64,000 nucleotides of DNA, from NCBI RefSeq assembly GCF_024323335.1, contig NC_066583.1, positions 273,552,916-273,616,915 of the forward strand, read 5' to 3'. Origin of the DNA: Lathyrus oleraceus. Its lineage: Eukaryota > Streptophyta > Magnoliopsida > Fabales > Fabaceae. This document shows, piece after piece, positions 53,566 through 64,000 of the stretch. A program made the position numbers and the translations under genes. Numbering within the stretch: the first letter of the stretch is position 1; every line of letters starts with the position of its first letter. A model generated the notes under the pieces. It saw nothing but the letters and a program-made list of their open reading frames with translations. It ran no database searches and was not told the DNA's origin.

Positions 53566-56540
53566 AGATGCTGGATTCGTAGGTTTCGGAGGAAATCAGA
53601 AAGGAAGGATCAGAGGCACCAGAACTATTGGTAATGGTACTCTTCCCTCTATATCTGATGTTCTCTATGTAGAAGGATTAATGCATAATCTGTTATCAAT
53701 AAGTCAATTGAGTGATAACGGGTATGATGTAATCTTCAATCAAAAAACATGTAAAGCAATTAATCAGAACAATGGAACAGTCCTATTCACTGGCAAGAGG
53801 AAAACAATATTTATAAAATAAATCTTTCAGACTTAAAAGAACAAAACGTAAAATGTTTAATGTCTGTTCATGAAGAGCAATGGGTATGGCATAGACGCTT
53901 GGGCCATATTAGCACAAGAAAGTTATCTCAGCTAAATAAACTCGAGTTAGTCAGAGGTCTACCCAAGTTGAAGTTTTCTTCAGATTCTCTATGTGAAGCA
54001 TGTCAGAAAGGAAAATTTTCAAAATCATCTTTTAAAAAGAAAAATATTGTTTCTACCTCTAAGCCTCTGGAACTTCTTCACATTGATTTGTTTGGTCCTG
54101 TGAAAACAGCATCGGTCAATGGGAAGAAATATGGACTAGTTATTGTTGATGATTTTAGTCGCTGGACATGGGTAAAATTCTTAAAGCACAAGAGTGAGTC
54201 TCACTCTGTTTCACTAGCTTCTGTTCCAAAGTGCAAAACGAATTTGACTCTAAAATCATCAGAGTCAAAAGTGATCATGGTGGAGAATTTGAAAATAAAC
54301 TTTTTGAAGAATTATTTGATTCTAATGGAATATCCCATGATTTCTCCTGTCCTAGAACTCCACAACAAAATGGAGTTGTAGAAAGGAAGAATAGGACACT
54401 CCAAGAGATGGCCAGAACCATGATCAATGAAACAAATGTGGCTAAGCACTTTTGGGATGAAGCAGTAAATACAGCGTGTTATATTCAGAATAGAATCTCC
54501 ATAAGACCTATTCTGGAAAAGACTCCCTATGAATTGTGTAAAGGAAGAAAACCCAACATTTCTTATTTTCATCCTTTTGGATGCTCTTGCTTTATTCTGA
54601 ATACTAAAGAACATCTGAACAAGTTTGATTCAAAAGCACAAAAAGGTATTATGTTAGGATACTCAGAACGCTCTAAAGGCTACAGAGTATACAATACATA
54701 AACCAAAATTATGGAAGAATCAATTCACGTCAGATTTGATGATAAGCTTGACCCTGAAAAGTCAAAGCTAGTTGAAAAACTTGCAGATCTGGAGATTACT
54801 CTTGCAGGTTCTGACGAGAAGATCAAAGCACCAAAAGTATCTGATATACAAAGTTCAGAAGGAACTAAAGCCCCAATAATCCAAAAGAAATCTAAAAGTC
54901 GCCCCAACATATCTGAAGAGTTGATTCTGGGAAACAAGGATGAACCTATCCGAACTAGGTCAACCTTCAAGGTACCTGAAGAAACCCCTCTGGGACTAGT
55001 ATCTCTTATCGAGCCTACTTCCTATGATGAGGCACTTCAAGATGATGATTGGGTTCTAGCCATGCAAGAAGAGCTAGATCAATTCTCAAAGAACGACGTC
55101 TAGGATCTTGTTCCTAAACCTAAAGGCACTCACATTATTGGAACCAGATGGGTGTTCAGAAACAAGCTAAATGAGAAAGGCGAAGTCATCATAAACAAAG
55201 CTCGCCTAGTGGATCAAGGGTACAGTCAACAAGAAGGCATTGACTACAATGAAACCTTTGCCCCAGTCGCCAGGTTAGAATCTATTCGCTTACTTGTTTC
55301 ATTTATTGTAAATCACTCTATCAAACTATATCAAATGGATGTCAAGAGCGCATTTCTTAATGGCTATATATCAAAAGAAGTGTATGTCAATCAACCTCCA
55401 GGTTTTGAAAATTCAAATTGTCCAAAACATGTTTTTAAACTTCAGAAATCTCTATACGAATTAAAACAAACTCCTAGAGCTTGGTATGAAAGACTAAGTA
55501 ATTTTCTTCTGGAACATGATTTTATCAGAGGGAAAGTTGAATCTACACTCTTCTGTAAAAACATTAATAATGACCTCATGATATGCCAGATATATGTTAA
55601 TGATATCATTTTTGGTTCAGCTAACTCCTCTGTATGTCAAGAATTCTCTGAGCTAATGCAGGCAGAATTTGAAATGAGCTTAATGCAAGAACTAAAGTTC
55701 TTTCTAGGAATTCAAATCAATCAAGCTTCAGAAGTCACCTATGTTCATCAAAGTAAATACATAAAAGACATTCTGAAGAAATTCGAAATGGCTGAATGCA
55801 AACCTGCTAAGACACTCATGCATCCAAATTGTATTCTGGAAAAAGAAGAAGTTAGTCAGAAGGTTTGTCAGAAGCTCTATCATAGTATGATAGGCTTTCT
55901 TCTCTATCTGACTACTACACGTCCTGATATTCTGTTTAGTGTTTGTCTCTGTGCCAGATTCCAATCAGATCCTAGAGAATCTCATTTAACAGTTGTTAAA
56001 AGAATACTCAGATATCTGAAAGGAACTCCTAACATGGGCCTGATGTATGAGAAAACATCAGAGTATAGACTTTCTGGTTATTGTGATGCAGATTACGCAG
56101 GGGACAGAATGGAACGTAAAAGTACATCTGGAAATTGTCAGCTCTTGGGAAAGAATCTGATATCCTGGGCCAGCAAAAGAAAATCAACCATAGCCTTGTC
56201 CACTGCAGAAGCAGAATATATTTCAGCATCATTATGCACTACTCAGATGCTCTGGATGAAGAATCAACTAGAGGATCTTCAAATCTTTGAGAGTAACATT
56301 CCTATCTTTTGTGACAATACTGCTGCCATTTGTTTAAGTAAGAATCCTATTTTGCACTCCAGAGCTAAGCACATAGAAATAAAACATCATTTCATTAGAG
56401 ACTATGTTCAGAAAGGGGTAGTAATATTAAAATTTATTGATACAGACCATCAATGGGCTGACATCTTCACCAAACCCCTTGCTGAAGATAGATTCTCTTT
56501 TATCTTAAAGAATCTAAACATTCAAAATTATCCTGAATAA
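53447..56540 (+). pseudogene. Pol of C2, two frameshifts, two stops, YVND
   Basis: Same domain order as C1 pol: protease [10 protein letters not shown], integrase [16 protein letters not shown] and [16 protein letters not shown], RNase [11 protein letters not shown] to LNIQNYPE. Breaks, by comparison with C1: 1-base losses near 53803 and 54210; TAA near 54699; TAG at about 55101-55103 (Trp position). The RT active site reads YVND instead of YVDD, which removes a metal-binding Asp. It cannot encode active Pol. Confidence 0.93.
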
Positions 56541-56899
56541 AATGTGCCTCTGAGATAGCAAAATAAGACTCTGATGTAAATAGTTGGATTTTGTATCTGA
56601 CTCTGATGCTACTATCAGTTAGAAGTCATCTGAGTTCAAAATCTCTAGGAACCAACCCCTTGGTATTCCTGAAGATCAGATAAAGTAACACGTCGAGCAT
56701 CATGCATCTGACCTTGGAACTTCTAGACAGCTGTCTAGCAGTAATCAAGAAACAGTCTCTTGAGATCTCCTCGAGCAGTGTGCTGATTTTGGGATTAGAC
56801 ATCATTTATGAGCTGTAATCATTCTCCCTCTAACGTGCGTACTTGGTTTTTGTGCTAAACTCATGTTTGTGTGTCGTTTTGCATGCGCCCTAATTTGGG

Positions 56900-56907
56900 T
56901 ATTTAAA
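56900..56907 (+). promoter_or_regulatory. Internal TATA-like box upstream of ORF3, C2
   Basis: GGGTATTTAAACGTC, 144 bases before the ATG at 57051, followed by a CT-rich leader (CTCTCTCTCTCTC near 56970). Position matches C1. Confidence 0.5.
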
Positions 56908-57050
56908 CGTCTTTTTTCACAATTGCACACTTTTCACTCACAAACACTCCTAACCCTCTCCTTCAGTTTTCCTCTCTCTCTCTCTCAAAGGCATTTCTGC
57001 AGTGTTACTCAAATTCTTCAACCTTCACATCAAGTTCATCAACGATCTTC

Positions 57051-59411
57051 ATGGATTCTCAACAACAGTCTATGTACAACTTCTCTCAACAGATGAACTC
57101 AAATGAGCAAGCTCCTAGTTCAAGTCATCAAAACCCAGCAATCACCGGCGTCGTTTCCACTCCCATTTATAAAGAACCTCACATTCTTGATCGTGAGCCT
57201 AATATCCATCTTGCAACACCGTTTGAAAAGCTGGAAGTGTTGTGTGAAACCTTGGTGGATTTTCACAACATGAGAAGAATTGGTGTCGACCTCACTGATG
57301 AACTCAAGAAGCAAGGGTGGGAAAACTACTTTCAACGTCTCTATGGCCCAGTCTACACTAATTTGGTAAAAGAATTCTGGAGGTTCGCTAACTCTGACGA
57401 TCACTACATTGTCTCCTACGTTTTGGGAGTCAAGATAGTCATCACAGAGAAACCAATTGCTTCTCTTCTGGGCATGGAGAAGACTGGAGGAAGACGTATA
57501 TATAACATCAATCCTAGGGCAAAGTATCTGTCCCATGAGATAAACCCTACAATTTTTGAACAGAGTGCTGAAGGCAAGCATTCCAAGAACAAGGAACTAC
57601 ATCAGAACCTCTGGGTATGGCTGAAGATCATCTTAGGCACCATCCATCACCGCCCAGCCTCAAACTCCTCAGATTATATCAACACAGACCAGAAATGCAT
57701 TCTTTACTTCATACACAAGGGTCTGAAGCTCTGCCTTCCAGCACTCCTCTTCAAATATCTCAGAGACTCCATGAAAGATACCAGAAACAACATGAAGACA
57801 AGGAATTACATTCCTCTGGGGATACTTATATCTGATGTGGTGATTGAAAGTGGCCTCGTGGACCATCTGATACAGTTCAGACTCAGGGAAGACGTCATGA
57901 TAGATACTGGAAGACCTCTGAACGCTCGCAATCTGAAGAGCATGGGAATTATTAATCAAGTAAGGGTCAAACCAACTCTAGACACCTCCTGGGAAGAACT
58001 TAAAGATCATAGGGAGATCCCAAATGGACTCTATCTGTTCTCAAAGATCGACCCTCCAGAGATAGTCATGTACTATTTACATGATCTGCGCAAACAAGGA
58101 GTAGACATCTCAGATTTCTCCTTAGACTGGCTGCCCGAATTTCCTCCAGATTTCATGAAGAGGCCACGAGAACCATCTGAGAAGGCAAAGCAGGCAAAGA
58201 GAGCAAAGTTGGGAGAACCATCTGGATCAAGACCTCCAGTACCTCTAGTTGGATCACCTGGTAAGTCTGTACCTCTCCCTCCTTCTGTAAAAATTAAACC
58301 AGTTGCTTCCTCACTCCCTCAACCTTCGCCCATATACACAACCTCTGAAACTCCTCCCTCAACCTCTAGACCATCTAACCAAACTTCTCAAAAATTCAAC
58401 CTTGCCACCACATCTCTACCTGTTTCAGAAGCAGAAATGCTGAACGAAACCACTTCACCCTCCTCATCACCATCTCCACAATCCCCACCTTACTACACCC
58501 TCTCATCTGACACTGAACCTTCTGACCCTCACTCTCCAACTCTGGCTCAGCTTCAAAATCGTGCTTTGGCCTCTCAACAGCCAACACACTCTAGCCCTGA
58601 ACCAGAAGTTACCTCTCCACCCCCAGAAAACCCAAACACAACCACCTCTGACCCCGCACCATCCGAACCAATCCACTCTGAATCACAACCATCCCAACCA
58701 CAACACTCTGAAACACCCCAACCAACTACCTCCACTGACCCACCAACTCCAACTCTTAACATAAGCCCCCCCACTTCTCATTCCCAAGCCTCTGAACCAG
58801 AAACCATCCTTCTGACCCTTGAGGAAGCAATTAAGGTGTTTGCAGAAGCTTCCGTTGACAAGGTCAAGTCTCTGACCATCAACTCTGGCATCAGTGATGA
58901 TCCCTCCGCTGTAAGGACTCACTAGAACAGAGTGATTAGTTGGATGACTTCTGAAGCCTTCAAACTGAAAGGCCTCTCTGAACAAGTCCGCAATGACTTC
59001 ATTAGAGACGCTGAGATCAGACTCCAGGAGCGTCTGGCCAGAGAAGCTGAGGAGCGGGCAAGAAAGGAAGCTGAAGAGAAAGCAAGGCAAGAAGAACTTC
59101 AGAGGATCAAAGAAGCTGAAGCCAAATCCCTTGCTGATGCTGCTGCTACTGAAGCTGAGGCAAAAGCCAAAGTTGCCGCTGAAGAAGCAATCCGTCTTGC
59201 TGAAGAGTCTGCTGCCAGAGTCAGAAACGATGCACTGACCCAGGGGGAGTCCTCCACCTTCGTCCCTCTGGTCCTAAAGACCCTTGAAGAGCTACAGAAA
59301 GAACAACAGGTAGTTCGAGCCAGACTGGACCAACAGGACTCTGTCAATGTCAACATTCAGAACATGTTGTCCCAGCTGCTCCAGAGGATGCCTCCACCTC
59401 CAAAACCTTAG
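57051..59411 (+). pseudogene. ORF3 of C2, one nonsense codon
   Basis: Homologue of the C1 ORF3: MDSQQQSMYNFSQQM start, WENYFQRLYGPVYTNLVKEFW core, Pro/Ser/Thr-rich middle (about 58280-58760), coiled coil, LLQRMPPPPKP end. The frame is open except for TAG at 58923-58925, where C1 has Trp. Conservation of length and layout between diverged copies suggests selection on this protein while the family was active. Confidence 0.85.
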
Positions 59412-59816
59412 GCACCTAGGACTTTCTTTGTTCTTTCTGATTTTCTTGTTGTTTTATCTGCTCTGCTTGCTACTTTTTGTTTCCATGGTTGCTTTCTGTG
59501 TTTTTGGCTCCTGTAAATGCTACTTGTCAATATCAACCTTTTGCTAATATCTTTTTTTGCTAAGTCTTTTTTATTCTGACAAAAAGGGGGAGAACTAAAA
59601 ACAGCTCTGATGAAAACATATCTAACTCCTTTCAAACTCTGAAAACATTATAACTTAAAGATATGCAGGAAAGTAACTAGAAACACCAAACCGTGGAAGG
59701 TCTGGTAAGAACTTCTGAACTCCCAAATCTAACTCAGGGGGAGCTCACTACAAGTCTGATCTAAGACTCTTTTCTGAAAATGTTTCATCTCTAAATTAAA
59801 TTGCTTTGTCATCATC

Positions 59817-59830
59817 AAAAAGGGGGGAGA
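59817..59830 (+). promoter_or_regulatory. Polypurine tract of C2
   Basis: AAAAAGGGGGGAGA abutting the 3' LTR. A second purine run lies near 59580 (AAAAAGGGGGAGAAC). Confidence 0.85.
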
Positions 59831-59831
59831 T

Positions 59832-60818
59832 TGTAAGAACAAAATTTCTACAATAGATTTATAAGATTTTGATGATAACAAAGGATGAAACCAAAAATGG
59901 CACTCTAACGAGATTTTTTCTAAGTATGCAGGATTCTGAACAGTTATGAAGGACTCTCATCACATATCAGATACAAACGTATGTCAGCTACAAAGTATTA
60001 AAGGATCAGACACCGCTGAGAACGGAGTACGTCCAAGAAGTTCTGATTCTGATCAAAGAAAGACAGAACCAGAAGCTCCCACATTCTACTGGTCGTAGAC
60101 TCTGATACTCTAGTAGACTAGTACTCTGAGAAGCTATGATGAAGACAGACGTGATCATCCTCTGAAGAATAACTCTGGTACATCAAGACTCTGATAAAGA
60201 TTCACAAGTCCAGAAAGCATAACGGAAATGATTCTCACTATAGAAAGGAAGTATTTTAAGAAAGAATTTAAAAGGGAGACAAAATGGTTATAGAAAGAAA
60301 CACAGAAGTAATGACATTGAATTCTCATCAAAGACCAAGATTCTGTCATCACTCCAACGGTCCTTCTCAACTACTATATAAAGGACAGTTTACCTCACTA
60401 GAGAGACACATCTGCAACACACAGAAACTTCATTCATATTCTCTCATTTTTTCACGAGCTGCTGCTCATAAGTGAAAAACTCTTGTTCTAATACTTTTCT
60501 GTAATACTTGCTTACTCTTAGAAGCACTTTACATTACAACTCTATTTTGCTTAAATTATTTTTGTTCCTCAAGTGACTCTGCGCAGTCTGTATACTTGAG
60601 AGGGCTAAGAGATTAGTCTCTTAGACGATTGGTTGTGTAATCTTTCAAGATTAGTGGATTAAGTCCTTTTTGAAGGCGAAATCACCTTGGCCGGGTGGAC
60701 TGGAGTAGCTTTGTTTTCTAAGCGAACCAGTATAAAATTATGTGTGTTCTTATTCTTTGAAAAAGCTTTTATTTCCAAAACAATTCAAACCCGCCCTTTC
60801 TTGTTTTTCTCACCTTCA
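59832..60818 (+). repeat. 3' LTR of C2 (987 bp)
   Basis: TGTAAGAAC...CACCTTCA, TATATAAA at 60375-60382. It diverges from 50678-51676 by about 30 substitutions and small indels. Confidence 0.93.
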
Positions 60819-61889
60819 GTTTCAGCATCTACCAAAATTCTACTGAGGTAATATATGGGCCTTTCGACACCATTACAATCCTCTTCGGCTAACATGCTCC
60901 ATATAGTTATATCAGATACAATAATATATAAACTCATACTTTTATTTCTACTGGGAGGTAACAAAATAAGAGGCTTGGTAAGGTACCCCTTGATCGCGTC
61001 GAAAGCCTCTTGTTGTTCAGAGCCCTAGTGAAAATCATTCTCCTTCTTAATTTTAAGTAGCGGCGAAAACACATTTATTTTACCACTTAGATTCGAGATG
61101 AACCTTCTTAAAAAGTTTATTTTCCCCAACAAAGACATGAGTTGTTTCTTTGTATATGGGCTTTTGAGGTCCAAGATCGCCTTCGTCTTGTTCTAATTGA
61201 TCTTTATACCTCGTTTGTGTACCACAAATCCCAAGAAGTCACATGCGTGCACCCCGAAAGCACACTTCAATGGATTCATTTTCAGTCCATATTTTCTCAT
61301 TCTATCAAACGAGCGCCGAAGGTGATCTAGGTGCCCTTCTTGAGATGACGATTTCACCACGATGTCGTCGATATATACCTACAGGAACTTCTCAATGAAG
61401 TCATGAAAGATGGCATTCATGGCCCTTTGGTAAGTTCCTCCTGCGTTTTTTAAACCAAACGGCATGACGACCCACTTGTATGTCCCCAGTGCACCAGGGC
61501 ATCGAAACGCTGTCTTGGGGAAATCTTCTTCGGTAATGTGAATCTGATTGTAGCCAGAGTATCCATCAAGTAGGCTTAGATACTCAAAACCTGCGGCCAA
61601 GTCGACCAACATTTCCGCCACTGGAATCGAATATTCATCCTTTGGTGTGGCATTGTTTAGATATCTGAAATCTATACAAATCCTAAGAGTTCTATTTTTC
61701 TTGATGACAGACACTATATTGGCCATCCATTCGACGTACCTTTCCGTTCTTATGAAATGACTTTTTAGGAGTCTTTCGATTTCTTGCTTGATCTTCGAAG
61801 TAACGTTCGGAGCAATCCGTCGAGGGTGTTGCTTCCCTGGCTTCTTCCCAGGTTGGATAGGTAGTCGATGCTCTACTACACTTCAATCC
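60819..61889 (-). pseudogene. Reverse transcriptase of element G
   Basis: Tat-type RT on the minus strand: VTSKIKQEIERLL, ANIVSVIKKNRTLRICIDFR, LDGYSGYNQIHI, MPFGLKNAGGTYQRAMN, then TAG 61379-61381 followed by the intact catalytic VYIDDIVVKS. After it come FGVHACDFLGFVVHKRGIKIN, TAG 61193-61195, LLGKINFLRRFISN, and TAG near 61027 at a Trp position. It ends at LSRILVDAET, where C2 inserted. Confidence 0.9.
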
Positions 61890-62269
61890 AAACCTAGAAT
61901 TTCGTCATAATCCCAGGAAAAGCAGTCCTTGTATTCGTTCAATACCTCAACTAGTTTTGGCTTTACCTTTGACCCCACCGTAGTACTTATGTAGGTTGGT
62001 CTTTTTGCGGTTCCATTTCCCAGGTCTCTTCGAGGGGATCTTGCACTTGCATCTTTTGGAACTCATTTTGTGGGTTCTTTTTGAACCCCAGAGGCTCATT
62101 GTCATAGATACAATCAAGCCTCCGGCTTTCTGAAGCTGTTTTTTGGTCTAGTCGATCATCATCTAGACCTTCGGCCTCACAGGCCAAATTCTGAAGTCTC
62201 TTCCTTTCCAGAATTGACTTCCTCTTGTTTTCAGCCAAATAGGCCGAAATTCGAGTCAGGCTTTCTGAC

Positions 62270-63118
62270 TCAGCAGTCATCCTTATCGACTGTTGGCCAC
62301 CCCGTAGGTGGAATTCCTGTCTCTGATCCTGTGTCTTCCTCTTTATCCCAAATGAAACCATGATAAGGGTCCAAGTTCAGAACTCGACCATTATTGACGG
62401 AAGTATAGGATCCCGATTCGTCATCACATGGCGCTACATTCGCCAAATGTTGGTCAAATGGCCTCTTGGAACCCTTGTCATCGAACCGGTAATATCTTTG
62501 GTCGGCTTCAATATTCTCTATGATGTCGTCCTTTCGTAATATTATAAGCCTTTGGTGGACCGTTGAGGGAACAACCCCCATCCCATGGATCCATTCTCGA
62601 TCCAGGAGTAAGTTGAAGTTGGCTTTTGAATCTATCACCATGAATAGTGTTGAACGTGTTGTCGTGCCCGCCGCGAGGTCGACCTGATCAACCCCCATTA
62701 TATTGCTGGTTTTCCCTTCGTAATTTGAAAGGACCATGTTGTGCTGTCAGAGATCTTCATCGACCTTTCCCATTTTCTAGAACAAAGTATAGGGCATTAG
62801 ATTGACTGTAGCACCTCCGTCGACAAAAACCTTATTCACCGCCATTCCATCTACCTTAGCTCTGATGAACAATTGTTTTAGATGGTACATTATCCCAGGA
62901 CTGGGCCTTTCAAACATTTCTTTATGTTCTTCCACCATGCCGCTATTCATAACATAGTAGCATAAAGGCTTTCCTCCATCTGTTTCGTCTAGTATAAAGT
63001 CTCCCTCTATTTCAGAAACTTCAGATGCCATGTCGTATTCGACTGGTAGTACCGAAACAATGCCACAGTTTACGATGAAATCATCACCATAGATATCGTC
63101 GTTGTTTTCGTCGTACAT
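62270..63118 (-). pseudogene. Protease region of element G
   Basis: Aspartic protease with an atypical active site: FVDGGATVNLMPYTLF (DGG rather than DTG/DSG, as in some Tat lines), then VIDSKANFNLLLDREWIHGMGVVPS. In-frame TAG 62777-62779 and TGA near 62745 break it. Linker coding continues toward RT (61890-62269) with further breaks; I cannot define it precisely. Confidence 0.8.
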
Positions 63119-64000
63119 ATCCTCGTCGAATTCCTCATCAGATTAGGAGAATATTCAGGTTCTTCTTCCTCTGGTTGGGGAGAATACTCTGGCTCCCCCT
63201 CCTTCAATTTTTCCTCGCTTCGTGGTTGTCCCTCGATCTCTAACGAACATTCCACGTTCTGAGTAGCTATCACCGCCTTCTTTCCCGTTGAGTCGGCGGT
63301 CATGGCCACTATCTGATTGGCCACCATTTTTGCTAGTCCTTTGACCTTTGACATTTGTTCCTTCTGTCTAGCAGTCTTCGATAGTGGAGTGGTAACGGCT
63401 TTCCCAGTTTTTTTGTTTCGCCGGTGGCATCTCCATTATGTCCTAGTCATTGGATTCTTTCCTTTGTAGTTAGGAGAGATTGTGTAGCCTCTTTTCTTCT
63501 CTAGAGACGTTGCCTCTTTCTCTAACACCCTCCATTTTGGCTTTTTTTGCCCCCCTTCTGATTGACGGATTCTATCCATTTCTCCTGTGGAACATTAGTT
63601 GGAGGAATGAATCTCTTTGGTCGGGGATGCTGAAACTATCTTCTGTATTCTTAGTTCCGTCGAGGTGCTCCATGCCTGTCGAACACGAATCATGGGACAA
63701 CAGGCTTTTCCTCCTTCACGACCTTGTTGTCGGCCTCCAGTCTTTCGGCAGTTTTCTCGTCGAATACCACACTGCACTTCGAGCATAACAGAGATTTTGA
63801 TCCCTTTTCCTTGCACTTCTCCTGGAAGTCAGACAAGCTTTCGCCAGGCTAGGGATAGGCCGACTCGGGCCTCCTTTGGTCTTTGTTTCTGAAACCTTCA
63901 GTAGTTTCGACCATCATTACTTTAAATGATTCAACTAACGAGTTTCAATTGAGAACCTCAATGAGACCATCAGTAGTCTCTACCATCATGCACTATAGAG
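63119..64000 (-). pseudogene. Gag/protease linker remains of element G
   Basis: Charged, Glu/Pro-rich coding (EEEPEYSP repeats at about 63130-63190; MVANQIVAMTADSTGKKAVI) and, further right, decayed frames that I cannot assemble. By position it is the end of gag and the gag-protease linker. No intact ORF. Confidence 0.5.

Larger units (their letters stand above)
50678..60818 (+). mobile_element. Copia element C2: older, broken SIRE/Maximus-like retrotransposon
   Basis: 10.1 kb on the plus strand, same family type as C1. Order: LTR, Met primer site, gag, pol, ORF3, polypurine tract, LTR. The flanks GTTAC (50673-50677) and GTTTC (60819-60823) differ by one base, a decayed target duplication. 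The LTRs differ at about 3% of sites by eye, so C2 is older than C1. Pol has two 1-base deletions, two stops and a changed catalytic Asp. Confidence 0.93.
28893..64000 (-). mobile_element. Element G: old Tat-type Ty3/gypsy retrotransposon with antisense gene, split by K and C2
   Basis: Minus-strand element running off the right edge. Order of transcription in view: gag remains, protease, reverse transcriptase, RNase H, archaeal-type RNase H, integrase, an antisense gene on the plus strand, polypurine tract, 3' LTR. Pol reads across both insertion sites once the insertions are ignored, which proves it is one element. Antisense ORFs between pol and the 3' LTR are reported for some Tat-lineage families. 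Many in-frame TAG/TGA codons show it is dead. Its 5' LTR and primer site are off-window. Confidence 0.9.

Noticed and set aside
1..64000. Prokaryotic features such as operons, Shine-Dalgarno sites and insertion sequences
   Set aside because: All coding sequence belongs to plant LTR retrotransposons; TATA boxes, introns and tRNA primer sites are eukaryotic.

Overview
The window is intergenic plant DNA made almost wholly of nested LTR retrotransposons. I see no convincing single-copy host gene, rRNA, functional tRNA gene or CRISPR array. Ogre-like Ty3/gypsy elements (extra ORF1, tRNA-Arg-type primer site, intron between protease and reverse transcriptase) and large SIRE/Maximus-like Ty1/copia elements suggest a legume with a large genome, probably tribe Fabeae (pea, vetch, faba bean, lentil). 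This is inferred from element type, not from a host gene.

Left third (1-28892). Element A is an Ogre-like element on the minus strand. It enters from the left edge with its protease region (21-1775), gag (1806-3500), leader, primer site and 5' LTR (4479-6293). Element B (6693-21151, minus) is a second Ogre-like element with a perfect 5-bp target duplication. It has a full 5' LTR, ORF1, gag, protease, a recognisable intron and a reverse transcriptase. A deletion removed the rest of pol and the first half of its 3' LTR. A and B both sit in a plus-strand LTR (H), whose remnants are 6294-6692 and 21157-24834. Next to it lies another minus-strand LTR (J, 24835-28747), which carries a tRNA-derived SINE-like segment.

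Right two thirds (28893-64000) are one old Tat-type Ty3/gypsy element on the minus strand (G), opened up by later insertions. Its 3' LTR is 28893-29779. Next comes a plus-strand antisense gene (30198-33374) with its own TATA box and introns, and then the pol gene running in from the right: integrase 33467-34436 and 49528-49966, RNase H 49999-50677, reverse transcriptase 60819-61889, protease 62270-63118 and gag remains to the edge. A solo LTR (K, 34437-49527) splits the integrase and has a perfect duplication. K is itself split by a young copia element C1 (38435-48851, minus). A related, older and broken copia element C2 (50678-60818, plus) splits the reverse transcriptase/RNase H region. The order of insertion reads directly from these duplications: G, then K and C2, then C1 last.

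Themes. (1) Several LTR families share a hairpin with a constant AGTA loop and a changing but paired stem, followed at fixed spacing by GGTGCTAATACCTTCCC. (2) K and A carry arrays of further hairpins, mostly with CGA loops. (3) The leaders of A and B share a 15-bp hairpin with a compensatory change. (4) The accessory genes of G (antisense) and of C1/C2 (ORF3) each lie behind their own TATA box. (5) Most nonsense codons in the old copies are TAG at positions where relatives appear to have Gln or Trp, as expected from decay of methylated DNA. C1 is the only element with an intact pol.
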